This document shows positions 1 through 8,249 of a DNA stretch of 64,000 nucleotides, one piece after another. A program made the translations under genes and the position numbers. Positions within the stretch are counted from its first letter, which is position 1; every line of letters starts with the position of its first letter. Location of the stretch: assembly GCF_000525855.1 (NCBI RefSeq), contig NZ_AODE01000033.1, positions 33,561-97,560 of the forward strand, in the 5' to 3' direction. Source of the stretch: Listeria cornellensis FSL F6-0969. GTDB lineage: Bacteria; Bacillota; Bacilli; Lactobacillales; Listeriaceae. The notes below the pieces were generated by a model. That model saw only the letters and a program-made list of their open reading frames with translations. It ran no database searches and was not told where the DNA came from.

Positions 1-245
1 TCGAACCCGTCCCAGCAATGATTTTCGCGCGACCTTGGTTTGTTTCCACGACTTGTTTGAACAACTTGATTTTTTCTTCATGCGAAATCGTTGGGGATTC
101 CCCCGTCGTTCCTGCTACCACAAGCCCATCCGACCCGTTTTCAATGAGGTGGTTGACTAAACGATGAATCCTTTTTTTTACACACTTTATCTTTCTCGGA
201 ATTGTACGGCGTCACCATTGCTGTCACTACTTTTCCAAAATCCAT
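1..245 (-). CDS. dapA: 4-hydroxy-tetrahydrodipicolinate synthase, N-terminal part
   Basis: This is the amino end of the enzyme that condenses pyruvate with aspartate semialdehyde in lysine/diaminopimelate synthesis. The gene runs off the left edge of the window. The start ATG at 245 follows a GGAGG box. After frame repair the protein contains the family segment [19 protein letters not shown], with the TTGES substrate loop. The start frame and the downstream frame differ by one base. The break lies in a homopolymer near 173-180 and fits one surplus base, probably a sequence error. It follows dapG with a 4-base gap, as the last visible gene of asd-dapG-dapA. Identity is sure; the intact length cannot be judged. 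Confidence 0.9.
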
Positions 246-249
246 TATG

Positions 250-1473
250 TTATTCCTCCTCCAACTCATTTTCAATGCAAAATTCGTCATGAAGTGCGTT
301 CACTGCGGCGATTAAATCCGTTTCTTCGACTAGAATCCAAACCGTGGTATGACTATCTGCAGACTGCAAAATGGTGATGTTTTTCGCGGATAAAGCGGAC
401 ACTATTTTGGCGGTAACTCCTGGAACACCAGCGATGCCGGCGCCAACGATGGAAACTTTCGCGCAATTCTCGGTCGTTTCTGCCACGTAGGATGCTTCTT
501 TTAAAAGTGTCAACACGTGCTCGCGCTTTCGTTCTGGCACGGTGAACACGATCTCGTTTGTCGATATATTGATAAAATCTAAACTAATACTTGCCTCAGC
601 TAAAATGGCGAAGGCTTTCTGCTGGGTATGCACGCTATCCGTTTTGACACGAAGTTGCGTCAAGTTCGTCACATGCGCGATGCCTGTAACAAGGCGTTCT
701 TTCACGTCAAAACGACCGCTGACCTCGGTTTGCGATGTGACCAGCGTACCTTCACCCTTCAAATAGGTCGAGCGAATGCGAAGCGGAATCTTAGCTTGCA
801 TCGCAATTTCAACAGCACGCGGATGAATCACTTTGGCGCCTTGATAAGCCATGTTGCTCACTTCATTGTAGCTGACAGTCGGCAACGAACGCGCATTTTT
901 CACGATTCGCGGATCAGCCGTGTACATGCCATCGACGTCCGTAAAAATATCGATTCGTTCAGCGGCGAGTGCGACGCCAAGCGCTGCGGCAGAAGTATCG
1001 CTCCCACCACGACCAAGCGTTGTAACATCACCATTTGGCGCGCTTCCTTGGAAACCAGCCACGACGACAATATCCACCGTTTCCAAGGTTTCACGTAAAC
1101 GCGTCACGTCAACCTCGGAAATTTTGCCCGCCGTGTATTCACCAGATGTTCGGATACCTGCTTGCGCGCCTGAGAACGCCGTCGCCTTAATGTCGGCTTC
1201 TAAAAGCATATTCGTGAACACCGCGGTAGAAATCGTTTCGCCGACAGAAAGCAACATATCTTGCTCTCGTAACGACAAACGCGTTTCCTTCGCGCCAATG
1301 AGCTCTAGCAGCGTATCCGTCGCATATGGATCACCTAACCTGCCAATCGCCGAAACAACGACGACCACTTTATAGCCTTGATCGATCGAATTCTGTAAAT
1401 GATTAAATGCAAGCTGGCGGGACTCCTCGTTCTGAACGGAAGTCCCACCAAATTTTTGCACGATAATTTTCAT
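250..1473 (-). CDS. dapG: Aspartokinase I (DapG type)
   Basis: This 407-residue enzyme phosphorylates aspartate, the first step to lysine, diaminopimelate, threonine and methionine. The N-terminal kinase signature KFGGTSV is at residues 7-13, GRGGSDTSA lies near 155, and FTDVDG follows. The C-terminal third carries two ACT regulatory folds. Length and sequence match Bacillus DapG, the diaminopimelate-responsive isozyme, better than the shorter-lived LysC form. The start ATG has a GAGGTG box. It lies between asd and dapA, consistent with a pathway operon. The inhibitor specificity is inferred from the family and is not readable from the sequence. Confidence 0.93.
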   Translation of the reverse strand: MKIIVQKFGGTSVQNEESRQLAFNHLQNSIDQGYKVVVVVSAIGRLGDPYATDTLLELIGAKETRLSLREQDMLLSVGETISTAVFTNMLLEADIKATAFSGAQAGIRTSGEYTAGKISEVDVTRLRETLETVDIVVVAGFQGSAPNGDVTTLGRGGSDTSAAALGVALAAERIDIFTDVDGMYTADPRIVKNARSLPTVSYNEVSNMAYQGAKVIHPRAVEIAMQAKIPLRIRSTYLKGEGTLVTSQTEVSGRFDVKERLVTGIAHVTNLTQLRVKTDSVHTQQKAFAILAEASISLDFINISTNEIVFTVPERKREHVLTLLKEASYVAETTENCAKVSIVGAGIAGVPGVTAKIVSALSAKNITILQSADSHTTVWILVEETDLIAAVNALHDEFCIENELEEE

Positions 1474-1501
1474 TCGCTACACCTCAATTATTTCGCGTTT
1501 T

Positions 1502-2542
1502 TCAGATGATTTCTTGTTCGATTAAAGATTCAGCAATTTGAATCGAATTCCAAGCGGCACCTTTTAACAAATTGTCCGATACAATCCACATGTGGAACCC
1601 TTTCGAATCGTCTAAGTCGTGACGAACACGCCCCACGAAAACCTCTTTTTTGCCAGCCGAACTCGCTGCATGTGGGTAAACTTGGTTCGCTGTATCATCT
1701 TCCAAAACAACCCCAGGAGCGTTGCGCAGAAGCTCTTGAATTTCCGAAACCTTCACATTATCTTGCTCCACTTCAATATAAACAGACTCCGAATGGCCCG
1801 TAATAACCGGAATACGCACACACGTTGCCGCCACTTTCATCGATGCATCACTCATGATTTTCTTCGTTTCATTGACCATCTTCATCTCTTCGTATGTATA
1901 GTCATTATCCGTGAAAACATCAATTTGTGGTAACGCATTAAACGCGATTTGGAAATGTTTCTTGTCACCTTTCACCGGCATCACAGCAGGCGTAAAATCT
2001 TCCCCACTTAAAATGGCTTGGGACTGCGTTTGCAACTCCTCAATCGCTTGAATACCAGAACCAGAAACGGCTTGATATGTTGAAACTATAATCCGGTTTA
2101 GACCATAAGCCGCACGAATCGGTTGAAGCGCCGCGACCATTTGAATCGTCGAACAGTTCGGGTTCGCAATAATGCCTTTATGATCACGCAAAGCCTCAGG
2201 ATTCACCTCAGGAACAACAAGTGGCACATCAGGATGCATCCGGAACGCACTCGTATTATCGATTACGATCGCGCCATGGGCCACAGCATCTTTGGCAAAA
2301 CGCTCAGAAATAGAACCGCCAGCACTAAACAAAGCGATATCCACACCCGCAAAACTCTCAGGCGTCGCTTCCTTAATCACGATTTCCTCCCCGCGGAACG
2401 TCAATTTTTTACCAGCAGAACGCGCCGAAGATAAAAACGAAACTTCCTTTATCGGAAACGTCACATCTTCCAGTAATTGAATCATTTGAGTCCCAACAGC
2501 GCCAGTCGCACCAACAACGGCTACGTGATAATTTTTTGTCAT
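1502..2542 (-). CDS. asd: Aspartate-semialdehyde dehydrogenase
   Basis: This protein of 346 residues performs the NADPH-dependent reduction of aspartyl phosphate to aspartate semialdehyde, the branch point for diaminopimelate and threonine. It opens with the Rossmann glycine motif VGATGAVG. It has the catalytic cysteine in NPNCSTIQ (about residue 129) and the substrate region [10 protein letters not shown]. The length is normal. It is the first gene of the asd-dapG-dapA group. No lysine riboswitch was recognised in the 100 bases upstream, which run into a dispersed repeat at 2643. Confidence 0.95.
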   Translation of the reverse strand: MTKNYHVAVVGATGAVGTQMIQLLEDVTFPIKEVSFLSSARSAGKKLTFRGEEIVIKEATPESFAGVDIALFSAGGSISERFAKDAVAHGAIVIDNTSAFRMHPDVPLVVPEVNPEALRDHKGIIANPNCSTIQMVAALQPIRAAYGLNRIIVSTYQAVSGSGIQAIEELQTQSQAILSGEDFTPAVMPVKGDKKHFQIAFNALPQIDVFTDNDYTYEEMKMVNETKKIMSDASMKVAATCVRIPVITGHSESVYIEVEQDNVKVSEIQELLRNAPGVVLEDDTANQVYPHAASSAGKKEVFVGRVRHDLDDSKGFHMWIVSDNLLKGAAWNSIQIAESLIEQEII

Positions 2543-2642
2543 TCTATTTCCCCCTTGGATTAGCTATATTTTGTCGAAAAAAATTGGGCACGTTGAGTCT
2601 TACTAAAATCTAGAATGAATCGCAATGCCAATTATTTTTCGA

Positions 2643-2791
2643 GTAAGACGTAGTCTCTGCTTTACGCAAAATCGAGCGAAAGCGTTTGTATTCAAGAGAT
2701 TCGGTGGAAACCGGAAGCGGAGCGTACTCGTGCACATGAGAACCGGAAGTCTGCCGAATCTCTTGAATGCGAGCGCTTGTCGCCGATTTAC
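2643..2791. repeat. Dispersed palindromic repeat, copy A (149 bp)
   Basis: This full-length copy lies between asd and the DUF1906 gene. One end reads GTAAGACGTAG; the other reads CGCTTGTCGCCGATTTAC. Inside, ATTCAAGAGATTCGG (2690-2704) pairs perfectly with CCGAATCTCTTGAAT further on, and outer arms of related sequence extend the stem. The same element recurs at 11390-11538 (same length, same orientation), 35123-35173 (internally deleted, opposite) and 53739-54012 (longer, opposite). I see no open reading frame in it. The rest of 2543-3006 holds only AT-rich sequence and, near 2954, a weak TATAAA. Confidence 0.88.
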
Positions 2792-3006
2792 TTTGAATAT
2801 CCTTCCTACTCTGTTTTTCACATTTAACTTATCATACCATAATATCCGCTAATTATCAGGTTTTTGCACGGGATTTTGAGGAGAAATTGAAAAATTTTAT
2901 CCTAGCTGAAAACCTGTTTGCATTTTTTCTGCATTTCCCGCATGATTTTTCATTATAAAATAGTTCTTGTAAGACAAACATAAATAGAGAATTGGAGTTG
3001 GCAACA

Positions 3007-5204
3007 ATGGATGAAATGGTAAAAACAGTACAGAGTTGGTTGAACAAAACGTATCAAAGTTATGTCGCAAAAGGCGATTATCAAACGATTCCTGAGAACG
3101 GGAAAACAGGATGGACGACGGTGTATGCGTTAACGCGCGCCCTTCAAATCGAACTTGGCATCTCACCTACCGCGGATAATTTCGGGCCGGGAACAGAGAA
3201 AGCGTTCAAGCCGCTGACAATCGGAGCAAGCGACGCCAAACCGAGCAATATCAACTATATTTTACAAGGCGCATTCTACTGCAAAGGCTATAGCCCCGGT
3301 GGTTTCACTGGAACGTTCGGTGGACAAACGCAAATCGCCGTTAAAATGTTCCAAAAAGACGCTGGACTCGCGACGCAAGATGGTGTCGTATCGACGATCA
3401 TTATGAAATCTCTACTTAACATGAGCGCGTTCCAGACGGTAAGTGGTGGCAATTTCGCCGTTCGGACGGTTCAGCAAAATCTAAATCGGGATTACAGCGC
3501 TTGGATTGGTACACTCGTTCCGTGCGATGGTTTATACGGTCGTGACACAAATACCACGCTGATTTACGCCCTTCAAAAAGAAGAAGGCATGGCGCGCACG
3601 ACGGCGAACGGCAATTTTGGGCCAGGGACGACGACAAATCTGACAAACCTGATTCCTACCTTCCCATCGAACAAGGCACTCGTTCTACTTTTGCAATACA
3701 GTCTCGCATGCAACGGCCTGCCGATCAATCAGTTTAGTGGCACATACGACGCAGAAACGACGAATCTGGTGAAGCGCTATCAAGAATTTATGAAAATGAG
3801 TATCACGACCGGCGCGATTAATATGGGTACGTTCAAAGCGCTGCTATCAAGTGCTGGCGATACGAACCGAAGCGCGACCGCCTGTGATACTTCTTACGTC
3901 CTGAATACCGACCAAATCGATACCTTATGGAATGCCGGTTACCGCTACGTTGGCCGCTATTTAACAGGAAATGTCATTCGCGGCGGTGCTCGAGTTCCGA
4001 AAGCGATGAACCCGACAGAAATCGCGGCAATCCTAAAAAAAAGGTCTAAAAATCTTCCCAATCTACCAAGACGGCGGCTATGAAATTCCATATTTCGAGG
4101 TCCCACTTCAAGGCATTAGTGATGGATATAAAGCCATTGATGCCGCATACAATCTTGGTTTTCCAGCAGGAACAACGATTTATTTCGCGGTCGACCTCGA
4201 CGCCTACGACTATCAAATTACAGATTTAATCATGCCCTACTTCCAAAACCTACGCGCCGCATTCAAGCAAAATCAAGATTTGCGTTCCTACCAAATCGGC
4301 GTTTACGGTGCCCGCAATGTGTGTAGCCGCCTGAAAAATGCTGGTCTCGTAGATAACGTTTTTGTCGCTAATATGTCCACCGGATTCAGCGGCAACCTTG
4401 GCTTCCCGATGCCTGACAACTGGGCATTCGACCAATATTTCGAAATGTCGATCGGCACAGGAAACGGGAAATTAGACATCGATAAAGTGACCTATTCCGG
4501 CGCAGATAAGGGCGTTTCAACCGTGACCCCGCCACCAGTGAGCGACACACCGAATTCCGCAGCGATTAACCGAGCACGTATACTTCGGATTCGTGATATT
4601 TTATACGGAAATTCGAGTTTAGCCGCATTGGTTGATGATAAAGTCACCTTTGATTTGGAACTTGAAAAAGCGAATGTCCGCGTTATTTCACCAAATCTTA
4701 GCGTCCTGTTTACAACAAGTGCCAAACTAACAAATCCTGGTGATGGTGACACAACAATCACAGTGAAAGACGGAAAAATCAATGCGTCATTTGAAGAAGA
4801 ACTAGCCAATTGGACAGGAACCCTCTCAACAGAGGATGCAGCCAACACAAAAAAAAGTGGTTGCCGATTTAGCCGCAAAAATCGTTGTTGGAAATATCAT
4901 CGTAAAGTGGCTACCAGTTGCGGATAAACTAACCATCACACTCACGGCGAATGTACCTGAAATTGAAGTGACAGATAAATATAAAACAAGCGCTTCGATG
5001 AAAGTGACATTCATATTCGATAATAAAAATAACGAACTAGATTCACAAATGCAAACTGTTGGTGTCTATGCTTTTGGTGGAGCTATAGTACTTGGAGCAG
5101 TAGCATGTATCATTGGAGCACTTGGTATAGAAATTCTCATCGGGGCAGCATCATTACTTTTAATTGGTATTAAAAGTGTTTTAGATAAAGTAACACACAA
5201 ATAG
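3007..5204 (+). CDS. Peptidoglycan-binding / Rv2525c-like (DUF1906) glycoside hydrolase-like protein with hydrophobic tail
   Basis: This is a large cell-wall-directed protein (731 residues). Residues 1-290 hold several peptidoglycan-binding-like repeats (FGPGTEKAF, TGTFGGQTQIAVKMFQ, YGRDTNTTLIYALQ, GTYDAETTNLVKRYQ). Residues about 300-500 are the Rv2525c-like domain: GYRYVGRYLTG, FPIYQDGGYE, IYFAVDLDAYD, GVYGARNVC and the MSTGFSGN / NWAFDQ end. A beta-rich region follows, then a glycine-rich hydrophobic segment with two likely membrane spans (near 690-725). No N-terminal signal peptide is seen. ATG 3007 was chosen over TTG 2992 because GGAG at 2994-2997 is correctly spaced. Runs of eight A at 4035-4042 and 4849-4856 each break the frame; seven A in each gives one continuous protein. 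Enzymatic activity is unproven. It heads the accessory island. Confidence 0.8.
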
Positions 5205-5211
5205 TATTCAA

Positions 5212-5245
5212 AACTCTGCATCTGTTATATAATGGGTGTAGAGTT
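5212..5245 (+). promoter_or_regulatory. Palindrome-flanked -10 box, copy 1
   Basis: The arms AACTCTGCA (5212-5220) and TGTAGAGTT (5237-5245) form an inverted repeat with 16 bases between. TATAAT lies at 5228-5233 inside the gap. No convincing -35 box sits 17 bases upstream. The arrangement is repeated base for base in geometry at 5857-5890. It probably is a regulated promoter for the first small membrane-protein gene; it might instead fold as a hairpin in the transcript of the upstream gene. Confidence 0.55.
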
Positions 5246-5257
5246 TATTTTATATTT

Positions 5258-5298
5258 GGAGGTCGACCACTTGATAATTACAAAAAAAGACTTAGAAC
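5258..5298 (+). repeat. 41-bp direct repeat, first copy
   Basis: The stretch from the ribosome binding site GGAGG through the TTG start and first codons of this gene recurs without a mismatch at 6433-6473, ahead of a deleted paralogue. Identity beyond what the protein families show elsewhere implies a recent duplication or conversion. Confidence 0.85.
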
Positions 5299-5702
5299 CA
5301 TTTTCCAAAATCATTTCAACCGTCATGGAACAAGCTGATGATATCACAGTATTAAATGCAACCTTAGACTCTCTGACACTAGAAGAATTAGAACGAACCA
5401 AAGCCTACTTTTCTGGAACAGGTAAAAGGACTTCATTTCAACAACTACGAACGATAGTCATTGGCTCTTTTATCGCAGGCATGATGATTTTTCTTCTCAA
5501 TATGTTTCAAGATTATTTCTTTGTAGCGGTTATTGCAGTTGCATTCTTACTGATTTGCGTTATCGAATTGGTTCGACCATTATTTACATCTCCTGTTAGA
5601 CCTAACTTAGCTCTAGCCTATGTCCGGGGGAAATATGATCGTGTTGTTAACCTCATTGATATTATCTTAGCCGAACGTTATGCAGAAGTACGAAAAAAAT
5701 AG
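5271..5702 (+). CDS. Small two-TM membrane protein, island family member 1
   Basis: This 143-residue protein belongs to a tandem family I do not recognise. It has an acidic helical N-terminal part of about 60 residues ending in the motif KAYFSGTGKR. Two adjacent membrane spans follow (about 65-105, GSFIAGMMIFLLNMFQ then VAVIAVAFLLICVIEL), then a charged C-terminal helix with LAYVRGKYDRVVNLIDIIL and AERYAEV. TTG 5271 is taken as start because GGAGG at 5258-5262 is eight bases before it; an in-frame ATG at 5232 falls in the -10 box and is rejected. It directly follows the DUF1906 protein. Membrane location is inferred from hydrophobicity. An immunity role is only a hypothesis. Confidence 0.75.
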   Translation: MIITKKDLEPFSKIISTVMEQADDITVLNATLDSLTLEELERTKAYFSGTGKRTSFQQLRTIVIGSFIAGMMIFLLNMFQDYFFVAVIAVAFLLICVIELVRPLFTSPVRPNLALAYVRGKYDRVVNLIDIILAERYAEVRKK

Positions 5703-5744
5703 TCTGAAATCTGGATTTAACTACACAAACTAGGAGGTACATAC

Positions 5745-5810
5745 ATAAAAACACCAAAAGCAGAATTAGATAACCTCTCAAAGCTTTTAACCGGTTGAAT
5801 CGAACAAGCA
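5745..5810 (+). pseudogene. Remnant of an island-family gene
   Basis: Behind an AGGAGGTACATA box like the one at 6763 lies a degraded N-terminus. The start is ATA instead of ATG, then come codons for KTPKAELDNLSKLLTG, an in-frame TGA at 5796-5798 and IEQA. It matches residues 2-22 of the gene at 6763. Nothing clearly homologous follows up to the next promoter. Confidence 0.75.
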
Positions 5811-5856
5811 TACAATAAAGATTTTCTAGACAAATCATCTACTAAATCATACTATG

Positions 5857-5890
5857 AAATCTACATCTGTTGTATAATGGGTGTAGATTT
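5857..5890 (+). promoter_or_regulatory. Palindrome-flanked -10 box, copy 2
   Basis: AAATCTACA (5857-5865) and TGTAGATTT (5882-5890) are perfect inverted arms, again 16 bases apart, with TATAAT at 5873-5878. Compared with copy 1, both arms changed together (AACTCT/AGAGTT to AAATCT/AGATTT). It precedes the gene at 5918 by 27 bases. A third, one-armed relative is near 6394-6416, and a GAAATCCGTTGTATAAT stretch at 7804-7820 resembles the left half. Confidence 0.6.
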
Positions 5891-5917
5891 TTTTAATGTA
5901 CATAAGGAGGTAGCATT

Positions 5918-6383
5918 TTGGAGACATCTAAACTTGAGTTAACTAAACTCGCACAACTAATTACTTCTCTTGAAACTGATACATCAGATACGGAAACAAT
6001 GCTTTATAATCTGAACCAGTTAAGTACTGAGGAACTAGAGAGTGTGCAATCATATTTTTCAGGAAGTGGCATTCGAACCTTTTCAAAAACCTTTCTGCAA
6101 ATTTCTATGGCTTCGTTCATTTCTGGCATGACCGTTTTCTTTTTCATAAAATTCCAAGCAGAATTGCTAGTTTTTTTTCCTTGGAATCGCTTATTTATTA
6201 GCATGTATCTTAATTTTCTTCCGCTCTACTTTAAAAGCGCCAACAAAGTCCTTTCTAGAAATCGCAATGAACAGAGGTAAGTACGATCGAATTATCAGCT
6301 TGACGGCCATTATTTTAGATGAACGATATAGAAGAGATTTTCAAAATGCGTTAAAAACCCCTTCTAATTTTGAAGAAAATTAA
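5918..6383 (+). CDS. Small two-TM membrane protein, island family member 3
   Basis: A paralogue of the gene at 5271, 154 residues after frame repair. The N-terminal helix ends in QSYFSGSGIR, hydrophobic spans follow (MASFISGMTVFFFI, then LGIAYLLACILIFF), and the C-terminal helix has GKYDRIISLTAIIL and DERYRRDF. The TTG start has AAGGAGG seven bases upstream. A run of eight T at 6171-6178 shifts the frame. Seven T restores the whole family C-terminus, so I regard the gene as intact. Confidence 0.7.
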
Positions 6384-6432
6384 TTAAGCATATTATCAAC
6401 AAATACTATAATTGTGATGTAGTTTTACAACA

Positions 6433-6473
6433 GGAGGTCGACCACTTGATAATTACAAAAAAAGACTTAGAAC
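6433..6473 (+). repeat. 41-bp direct repeat, second copy
   Basis: Identical to 5258-5298: ribosome binding site, TTG start and first codons. Identity stops at GAAC, where the following gene has lost about 155 bases. Confidence 0.85.
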
Positions 6474-6726
6474 AATAATTATTGGTTCTTTTATAGCAGG
6501 TATGATGATTTTTATTCTCAACATGTTTCAAGAATATTTCTTTGTAGCTGTTATTGCGCTTATGTTCCTTCTAGCTTGTGTCATTGAATTATTCAGAACA
6601 GCCCTCACTTTTCCAGTTAAGACTAGCGTAGCATTAGCTTATACCCGAGGTAAATATGATCGTGTTGTTAGCCTCATTGATATTATCTTAGCTGAACGTT
6701 ACGCAGAAGTACGAAAAATAGTATGA
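6446..6726 (+). pseudogene. Internally deleted island-family gene
   Basis: This copy starts exactly like the gene at 5271 but jumps from codon 9 to the first membrane span. Against that gene, 155 bases are missing between two GAAC tetranucleotides (5295 and 5450 in the intact copy). Because 155 is not a multiple of three, translation from the TTG stops after ten codons at TAA. The remaining frame (both membrane spans, GKYDRVVSLIDIIL, AERYAEV) is open from an internal ATG at 6502, so a short N-terminally truncated product is conceivable. Unlike the other breaks in the window, this is not a homopolymer change and is probably real. Confidence 0.75.
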
Positions 6727-6762
6727 AATCTTGATTTTTTATACACCCCAGGAGGTACATAA

Positions 6763-7269
6763 ATGAAAGCATCCAAAACCGAATTAGATAATTTCACAAA
6801 GCTTTTAGTTGGTTTAATCGAACAAGCAGATAATGTCGAAGCTATCTGCTATGCACTAAACAGACTCACTCTAACAGAACTAGAAAAAGTTAAAACCTAT
6901 TTTTCAGGAAGTGGTACGCGAGTCGTATTCATTAGACAAAGTGAGATTATCATAGGAACCTTTGTCTCCGGCATGATGATTTTTATTTATAATATGTACC
7001 AAACTAATTTTTTCATGTCCACCTTTTTGGAACTTTTATTTGTATATTGTCTATTAAGCATTATTCGTTTATTTTTTGCCAGAAAACCCATCCATCAGCA
7101 TGTAAAACTTGCCTATAATCGAGCTAAATTCGATCGTATTGTTTCGCTCGCTGATATCATTCTAAACAGCCGCTATGAAAAGGAATTGCAAAATACCGTA
7201 GATAAATTCGCCTCTACTGACAACTTAGAAAGAAAATCACAGGAGGCGCATTTTCTTGAAAATATCTAA
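6763..7269 (+). CDS. Small two-TM membrane protein, island family member 5
   Basis: This is the longest family member at 168 residues. The N-terminal helix has LTELEKVKTYFSGSGTR, the membrane region is GTFVSGMMIFIYNMYQ followed by FLELLFVYCLLSII, and the C-terminal helix is NRAKFDRIVSLADIIL. An extra polar tail of about 30 residues is absent from its relatives. ATG with AGGAGG nine bases before. Its last 14 bases overlap the next gene, so the two are probably co-translated. Confidence 0.75.
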   Translation: MKASKTELDNFTKLLVGLIEQADNVEAICYALNRLTLTELEKVKTYFSGSGTRVVFIRQSEIIIGTFVSGMMIFIYNMYQTNFFMSTFLELLFVYCLLSIIRLFFARKPIHQHVKLAYNRAKFDRIVSLADIILNSRYEKELQNTVDKFASTDNLERKSQEAHFLENI

Positions 7270-7696
7270 ATCAGAACATATGAAATTTTCTCAGCTATTT
7301 TCTACTATTGAAAAGCATGCAGATGACGAGAATATGTTAAACCAAGCCCTAAAAGAAATTCCGCTAGAAGATTTGGAGCATCTAAAAGCATATCTTTCTG
7401 GTACAATGTCTCTCACACCCTATTCGCATATTAAGTCAATTTTTATGTATTCGTTTGTGGGAATGTCTGTCATCTATCTTATATTCTTATACCAAACAAA
7501 TACTTTGCTTTCCTTTACGGCAATCATCTTACTCTTAGTAGTCGAATTTAGACTCTTTCAAGTTGCTTATAGTTCACCAATTCATACACACGTGGTATTA
7601 GCCCACCGTAGACAAAAATACGATCGAATTGTCCAAGTCATCGAGACCATTCTGAAAAAACGTTACCTAAAAGAATTAAAAAAATGCTGTCATTGA
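7256..7696 (+). CDS. Small two-TM membrane protein, island family member 6
   Basis: The most diverged paralogue, 146 residues. It keeps LEDLEHLKAYLSGT, two hydrophobic spans (SFVGMSVIYLIFLYQ; TAIILLLVVEF), HRRQKYDRIVQVIETIL and KKRYLKEL. The start is TTG with AGGAGG at 7241-7246. A strong terminator follows, closing the array. The rising divergence along the array suggests several rounds of duplication. Confidence 0.72.
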   Translation: MKISKSEHMKFSQLFSTIEKHADDENMLNQALKEIPLEDLEHLKAYLSGTMSLTPYSHIKSIFMYSFVGMSVIYLIFLYQTNTLLSFTAIILLLVVEFRLFQVAYSSPIHTHVVLAHRRQKYDRIVQVIETILKKRYLKELKKCCH

Positions 7697-7706
7697 TTTC
7701 TAAATT

Positions 7707-7753
7707 AAAGCATCGTAAAGCGCTAGTATATCAGCGTTTCACGATGCTTTTTT
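7707..7753 (+). terminator. Terminator of the membrane-protein array
   Basis: AAAGCATCGTAAAGCGC pairs with GCGTTTCACGATGCTTT across a short loop and is followed by a T run. Confidence 0.85.
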
Positions 7754-7853
7754 GCGGTTTAAAATAAAAATAAAGATGGGCGATTTCAGACAGGTTTGGA
7801 CGTGAAATCCGTTGTATAATGAACCTATATTAAAGATGAATGGAGGTCATAAT

Positions 7854-8249
7854 ATGACAACAGCAACTAAAACTATGCCGAAAGAAATTTATCGTTATAT
7901 CGAGCATGAGCTTATCAATTATCCCCGAATGATAGAACGTATCAATGAGTTAACACAATACTTACAGCACGAGAAAAATCCACAATCCCCTTCTTATAAT
8001 ACGCTTCATCTCGACATTAGAATTGAAAGGCTTTCAACCGTAGTGCGATGTATAGAAAATGTCATGCGTAATCTGAACTCGCTCGGTGATCCATACCAAG
8101 AATTCATTAAACTACGATATTGGCGCACCAACTCCAACACAACAATGGAAGGCATCGCACAAAAAATCCACGTAAGCCGTCGAACTGCATATAACATGCA
8201 AAACCGTATTATTCAGATGGTTGCGAGTGAATTAGGTGAGTGGAATTAA
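7854..8249 (+). CDS. RinA/ArpU-family phage-type transcriptional regulator
   Basis: A 131-residue protein that resembles the small phage late-gene activators of the RinA/ArpU type. The N-terminal helix YRYIEHELINYPRMIERI is typical. A middle segment follows, then a sigma-region-4-like helix-turn-helix: YQEFIKLRYWR, MEGIAQKIHVSRRTAYN. ATG 7854 was chosen for GGAGG at 7842-7846. TATAAT at 7815-7820 is a likely -10. No phage structural or packaging genes are near, so it is an orphan. It could regulate the neighbouring island genes or be a leftover of a lost element. Family assignment is moderately sure; targets are unknown. Confidence 0.65.
   Translation: MTTATKTMPKEIYRYIEHELINYPRMIERINELTQYLQHEKNPQSPSYNTLHLDIRIERLSTVVRCIENVMRNLNSLGDPYQEFIKLRYWRTNSNTTMEGIAQKIHVSRRTAYNMQNRIIQMVASELGEWN

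Noticed and set aside
628..1375. Long plus-strand frames opposite dapG
   Set aside because: They are antisense shadows with low-complexity products and no ribosome sites; similar shadows elsewhere were also left out.
2543..2642. Lysine riboswitch upstream of asd
   Set aside because: No conserved lysine-box core was found, and the space before the repeat at 2643 is too short.
5232..5270. ATG 5232 as start of the first small membrane protein
   Set aside because: It lies in the -10 box, has no ribosome site, and the added residues are absent from the paralogues; TTG 5271 has GGAGG at correct spacing.
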